DNA of 7,268 bases. Origin: an uncultured Acidimicrobiales bacterium (GTDB lineage: Bacteria; Actinomycetota; Acidimicrobiia; Acidimicrobiales; SZUA-35). Position numbers and translations under genes: made by a program. Of this stretch, positions 4,723 to 7,268 are shown piece after piece (position 1 is the first letter of the stretch; the number at the start of each line of letters is the position of its first letter). The stretch spans positions 1-7,268 of the forward strand of contig CALJAE010000195.1 of assembly GCA_938028175.1 (NCBI GenBank), written 5' to 3'. The notes under the pieces were generated by a model. It saw only the letters and a list, made by a program, of their open reading frames with translations. It did no database searches and was not told where the DNA came from.

Positions 4723-5825
4723 TTCAGGTGAGGTTAGGTCGGTGGCAAAAAGTTGTCTTTTCTGTTCTAGGTCTCGCTGTCTTTGGTGGACTAGTTTTTG
4801 GTCTGGTTTACACGGTTCCCGTTGTGGTCTTCCAGCCAGGCCAGCCAGCTGATTCTGCAGATTTCGTAACAGTCTCTGGTATCGAGGCTGATGGTGGAGA
4901 GTCTCAGATCTTAATCACTACTACGGTGGTTGTCACAGAGCCCCCAGCATTGCAGTGGCTTTGGCTCCGTTATGTAAATGACTTCAATCAGTTTGAAGAG
5001 ACGGCTGACTTTTTTGGGGACGAGGACACCACCGAAGAGGAAGTAGATGCGTTTAATGAAGCCGAGATGGTGAACTCTCAGAACGCAGCTGAGCTTGTTG
5101 CTCTAGATCAGATTGGCTTGGACATTTCAGATACCGAACTAGTGGTGGCAGAGGTGATTGATGAAACTGCAGCGGTAGATGTTGTGGTGCCAGGAGACGT
5201 TATCACCGAGATAGATGGGGTCGGAATCAAGACAGCAAATGAACTGATTAGTTTTCTTGAAGATAAGTCACCTGGGGATGTATTGGAACTAAGTGTGCGA
5301 GCTGATGGCTCTTCTGAGGCTGAGATTAGAGAACTTGTACTGGGGGAATTTCCAGATGAACCAGACCGAGCCTTCATCGGGATTCAACCGGGTGAACGTG
5401 TGTTGGTTGATGAAGACAGATTAGATGAACTGCCATTTGATATCGAGTTCGATTCGAACGAGGTGGGTGGGCCTTCTGCCGGCTTGGCTTTGACGATTGA
5501 GATTCTCGATCAGCTTTCCGAGGGTGATCTTCTCGGCGGAACCGATATCGCATTCACAGGCACTATTCGCTTAGATGGGAGCGTCGGTGGTATCGGTGGG
5601 TTGCCTCAAAAGTCGGTAGGAGTCCGCAACTTCGATGTTGATACCTTTATTATTCCAATTCAGGATGACAGCGAAGACGATTTGCGCCTAGCAACCGAAT
5701 TCGTGGACGAGGACGTGAATATTATTCAGGTAGCAAACCTTGAGGAAGCGCTGGAAGCAATTTCCGATCTTGGAGGCAATACTGAAGTGCTAGACGGTCT
5801 CGGTGAACGGTTATTAGCTCCTTAA
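4719..5825 (+). CDS. Membrane-anchored PDZ-Lon (S16) serine protease, YlbL-like
   Basis: The 368-residue protein has an N-terminal membrane anchor (about residues 11-36) with basic residues before it, so the body should face outside the membrane. A family-typical middle region follows (MVNSQNAAELVALDQIGLDI, 117-136). A PDZ domain covers about 140-208, with VVVPGDVITEIDGVGIKTA at 155-173, and the C-terminal Lon-type S16 domain about 218-350. The catalytic dyad is visible: Ser253 in EVGGPSAGLA and Lys298 in GGLPQKSVGV, spaced as in Lon-family proteases. No AAA+ domain is present, as expected for the YlbL type. Such proteins are thought to process envelope or secreted substrates; substrates here are unknown. 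An in-frame TAG at 4716 excludes earlier starts; GTG 4719 or, by its RBS, GTG 4728 is used. A DivIVA-like gene follows after 126 nt. Confidence 0.92.
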   Translation: MIQVRLGRWQKVVFSVLGLAVFGGLVFGLVYTVPVVVFQPGQPADSADFVTVSGIEADGGESQILITTTVVVTEPPALQWLWLRYVNDFNQFEETADFFGDEDTTEEEVDAFNEAEMVNSQNAAELVALDQIGLDISDTELVVAEVIDETAAVDVVVPGDVITEIDGVGIKTANELISFLEDKSPGDVLELSVRADGSSEAEIRELVLGEFPDEPDRAFIGIQPGERVLVDEDRLDELPFDIEFDSNEVGGPSAGLALTIEILDQLSEGDLLGGTDIAFTGTIRLDGSVGGIGGLPQKSVGVRNFDVDTFIIPIQDDSEDDLRLATEFVDEDVNIIQVANLEEALEAISDLGGNTEVLDGLGERLLAP

Positions 5826-5841
5826 AGACGTTCCGTAGTTT

Positions 5842-5869
5842 TTGGCAGTTAGGTGCAAATTGGCATACT
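5842..5869 (+). promoter_or_regulatory. Candidate promoter of the DivIVA-like gene
   Basis: TTGGCA (5842-5847) and CATACT (5864-5869), 16 nt apart, resemble -35 and -10 boxes. Transcription would start near 5876, leaving a leader of about 75 nt that contains inverted repeats. TTGGCA recurs at 5860-5865 and, inverted, at 5906-5911, so the region may also bind a regulator. Confidence 0.4.
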
Positions 5870-5874
5870 TTGAT

Positions 5875-5920
5875 GTAGCGTCAAGTGGCTTGTAGTGAGT
5901 TAACTTGCCAAGGTCGCTAC
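5875..5920. repeat. Imperfect inverted repeat in the DivIVA-gene leader
   Basis: GTAGCG (5875-5880) and CGCTAC (5915-5920) are perfect outer arms. TGGC (5886-5889) pairs with GCCA (5907-5910) inside, across a 5/4-nt internal loop. The enclosed loop holds the 8-bp palindrome AGTTAACT (5898-5905). There is no T-run, so a leader structure or operator is more likely than a terminator for the protease gene. Confidence 0.4.
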
Positions 5921-5951
5921 AGGGAATCTGGCGGCCGTCTAAGCTCGTGTC

Positions 5952-7268
5952 ATGGCAGCTTTTTCAGGCAGTAATTTGACACCAAACGGCATCGCAGCCG
6001 CTGAGTTTCCAACCTCGTTTAGGGGTTATGACACTGAGGTAGTTCGTGAGTTCTTGGCTGACGTTTCAACGTTAGTTTCCGAACTCTCGGAACAGTCGAC
6101 TGGCGAAGTAGCCGATTCAGTAACAACGAATCAGCTGCGCGAACTTAAGAAAGAGAACTTAAGACTTAGATCTAAACTCAAATCTGGAACAGGTAGCAAG
6201 GGAGTCACTCAGACTTCAGATCTATCTGATGACCAAGTTGCATCTGCACTAGGTAGGGAGGCAACCCGTATTCTCGAAGCAGCTCGTGCCGCAGCGGCCG
6301 AAATTGTCGATCGTGCAAATGATGATTCAGACGATATCAGGCAGAATGCTCGCCGTGAGGGAGACAAGATTATCAGCAATGCCTCTGATGTCTTAGAGCA
6401 AAAGCGTATTGAAGCCGACAAAGAAGCTGCGAAGACCATAGCGCTAGCCGAAAAGCAGGCGACCGAGATTAGAAATATAGCTCAGAGTGAATATGATCAG
6501 GTGCGTTCAGATGTGTCGAAGGCGATGACAGAAGCTAAACGGGTTCTTAAGAATCAAGAGAAGCTGTCAAAGCAGAAGGCCGATCAAATAGTTAGTGACG
6601 CTGAGTCATATCGTAAAGAGATTTTGTCTACAACGCTAAAGCAGCGTCGCACGGGATCTGAAGAGTTGTCAGCGCTACTCGAGACTAGGGATTCGTTGGC
6701 GGCATCGCTATCGCAAGCTCAGCGACACCTTGATTCTCTCGTCGTAGATTTAGATGAAGTAAATTCACGTCCTCCAGTGAGCTTCCCTAACAATCACTTT
6801 GAACAGGAGCTCGCGCAAGCGCTTGTTGAGTTGGAAAGCAAAGCCCCTGAGGTATTAGAAGACCCAGATGCATTGACCGAGGTTCAAGAGTCTTTGGACA
6901 GCTTGGGACTTGCCAAGCTTGAGGTCGGAAATCTCGAAGCTACTGTTACACAACAAGATCTTGATCGTGTAGAGATTGATCTGCGAGAGCCTGAAGAGAA
7001 GTCGATCGAGGACTTCATTGATCTTGAAATCGAGTCTGCGGCTAACGCCGTTGCAGTGTCTGAGTCAGCTGTTACTCGAGCAGATGTCGAGAATGCAGAA
7101 GCAAAGAGTGGAGACGGGGGAGTCGTTGTAAGATTCTCTGATACTGACCCGGTAGATGTTCCTTCGATAGCAATTGATATCGAGTCAACCGACAGCTTTA
7201 GCGACTATGAGGGCCATTGGGACTCTGTAATCACCACGGTGTCTGGTCGTTCGTATGGGACATCAGTC
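5952..7268 (+). CDS. DivIVA-domain coiled-coil protein (3' partial)
   Basis: The frame is open from ATG 5952 to the window edge, 439 codons with no stop, so the C-terminus is missing. An in-frame TAA at 5940-5942 makes this the first ATG; there is no clear Shine-Dalgarno. Residues 9-45 match a DivIVA N-terminal domain (LTPNGIAAAEF, then FRGYDTEVVREFLADV at 23-38), which in Gram-positives binds curved membrane and marks poles or septa. Residues 60-78 form a short charged helix and 95-265 a long Ala/Glu/Lys/Arg-rich region likely to be coiled coil. From about 285 the chain becomes very acidic (Glu/Asp-rich, helical up to about 330, then loose). It looks like the DivIVA-domain proteins found after PDZ-S16 protease genes in Acidimicrobiia, from recall. 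A role in division, polar growth or membrane-associated scaffolding is inferred; it need not be the main Wag31. Confidence 0.8.
   Translation, partial: MAAFSGSNLTPNGIAAAEFPTSFRGYDTEVVREFLADVSTLVSELSEQSTGEVADSVTTNQLRELKKENLRLRSKLKSGTGSKGVTQTSDLSDDQVASALGREATRILEAARAAAAEIVDRANDDSDDIRQNARREGDKIISNASDVLEQKRIEADKEAAKTIALAEKQATEIRNIAQSEYDQVRSDVSKAMTEAKRVLKNQEKLSKQKADQIVSDAESYRKEILSTTLKQRRTGSEELSALLETRDSLAASLSQAQRHLDSLVVDLDEVNSRPPVSFPNNHFEQELAQALVELESKAPEVLEDPDALTEVQESLDSLGLAKLEVGNLEATVTQQDLDRVEIDLREPEEKSIEDFIDLEIESAANAVAVSESAVTRADVENAEAKSGDGGVVVRFSDTDPVDVPSIAIDIESTDSFSDYEGHWDSVITTVSGRSYGTSV

Noticed and set aside
4701..4745. tRNA D-arm-like string (GTAGTCTAGTGGATAGG)
   Set aside because: It resembles a tRNA A-box, but no T-loop (GGTTCGA-like), anticodon stem or acceptor pairing follows, and it runs into the S16 coding sequence.
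5108..5377. Ser/Thr-rich antisense frame inside the S16 gene
   Set aside because: It lies opposite the PDZ region of a well-supported protease and shows no start signals.
6209..6439. Ala/Ser-rich antisense frame inside the DivIVA-like gene
   Set aside because: It mirrors the Ala/Glu-rich coiled-coil coding strand; no RBS or family.

Overview
The window reads as ordinary chromosome from an actinobacterium, most likely an uncultured, moderate-GC (mid-40s percent by eye) member of the Acidimicrobiia or a neighbouring class. That placement rests on recalled family resemblance: a MutT1-like Nudix hydrolase, an actinobacterial-type MFS protein, a DUF2342 (zincin-like) protein, and a membrane-anchored PDZ-Lon (S16) protease next to a DivIVA-domain protein. 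GTG starts are frequent and most genes lack a strong Shine-Dalgarno sequence, which also fits an actinobacterium. No mobile element, CRISPR array, rRNA or tRNA is visible.

Layout. Bases 1-288 are the 3' end of a plus-strand gene with an acidic Glu/Ser tail; polyphosphate kinase is a tentative guess. A compact plus-strand run follows: a Nudix hydrolase (328-735) and, 4 nt later, a 12-helix MFS-like protein (740-2062). This meets tail-to-tail, with a 4-bp overlap, a minus-strand unit of a DUF2342 protein (2059-3267) and a small upstream ORF (3298-3495). Divergent from that unit is moaE (3512-3967), the large subunit of molybdopterin synthase. Next is a plus-strand gene with the best RBS of the window (4087-4506), encoding a small conserved-looking domain plus a Lys/Asp/Ser repeat tail. 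Convergent with it, and under 60 codons long, is a 55-residue single-helix membrane protein on the minus strand (4513-4680). Divergent from that lies the PDZ-S16 protease (4719-5825). A 126-bp promoter-like gap with inverted repeats precedes a DivIVA-domain coiled-coil protein (5952 to the window edge, incomplete).

How the genes fit together. The Nudix enzyme cleans nucleotide or dinucleotide-polyphosphate pools, and MoaE belongs to molybdenum cofactor synthesis. The membrane protease and DivIVA-like protein fit envelope, division or polar-growth functions. No single pathway unites the window.

Most notable points. The DUF2342 protein lacks the HExxH zinc motif and the second-motif glutamate, so it is probably not a protease. 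A well-supported small membrane protein gene lies at 4513-4680. An in-frame 18-bp repeat array encodes the tail of the 4087-4506 product. A GC-rich insertion-like loop sits inside the MFS protein. I did not find convincing evidence of a wholly new multi-gene system.
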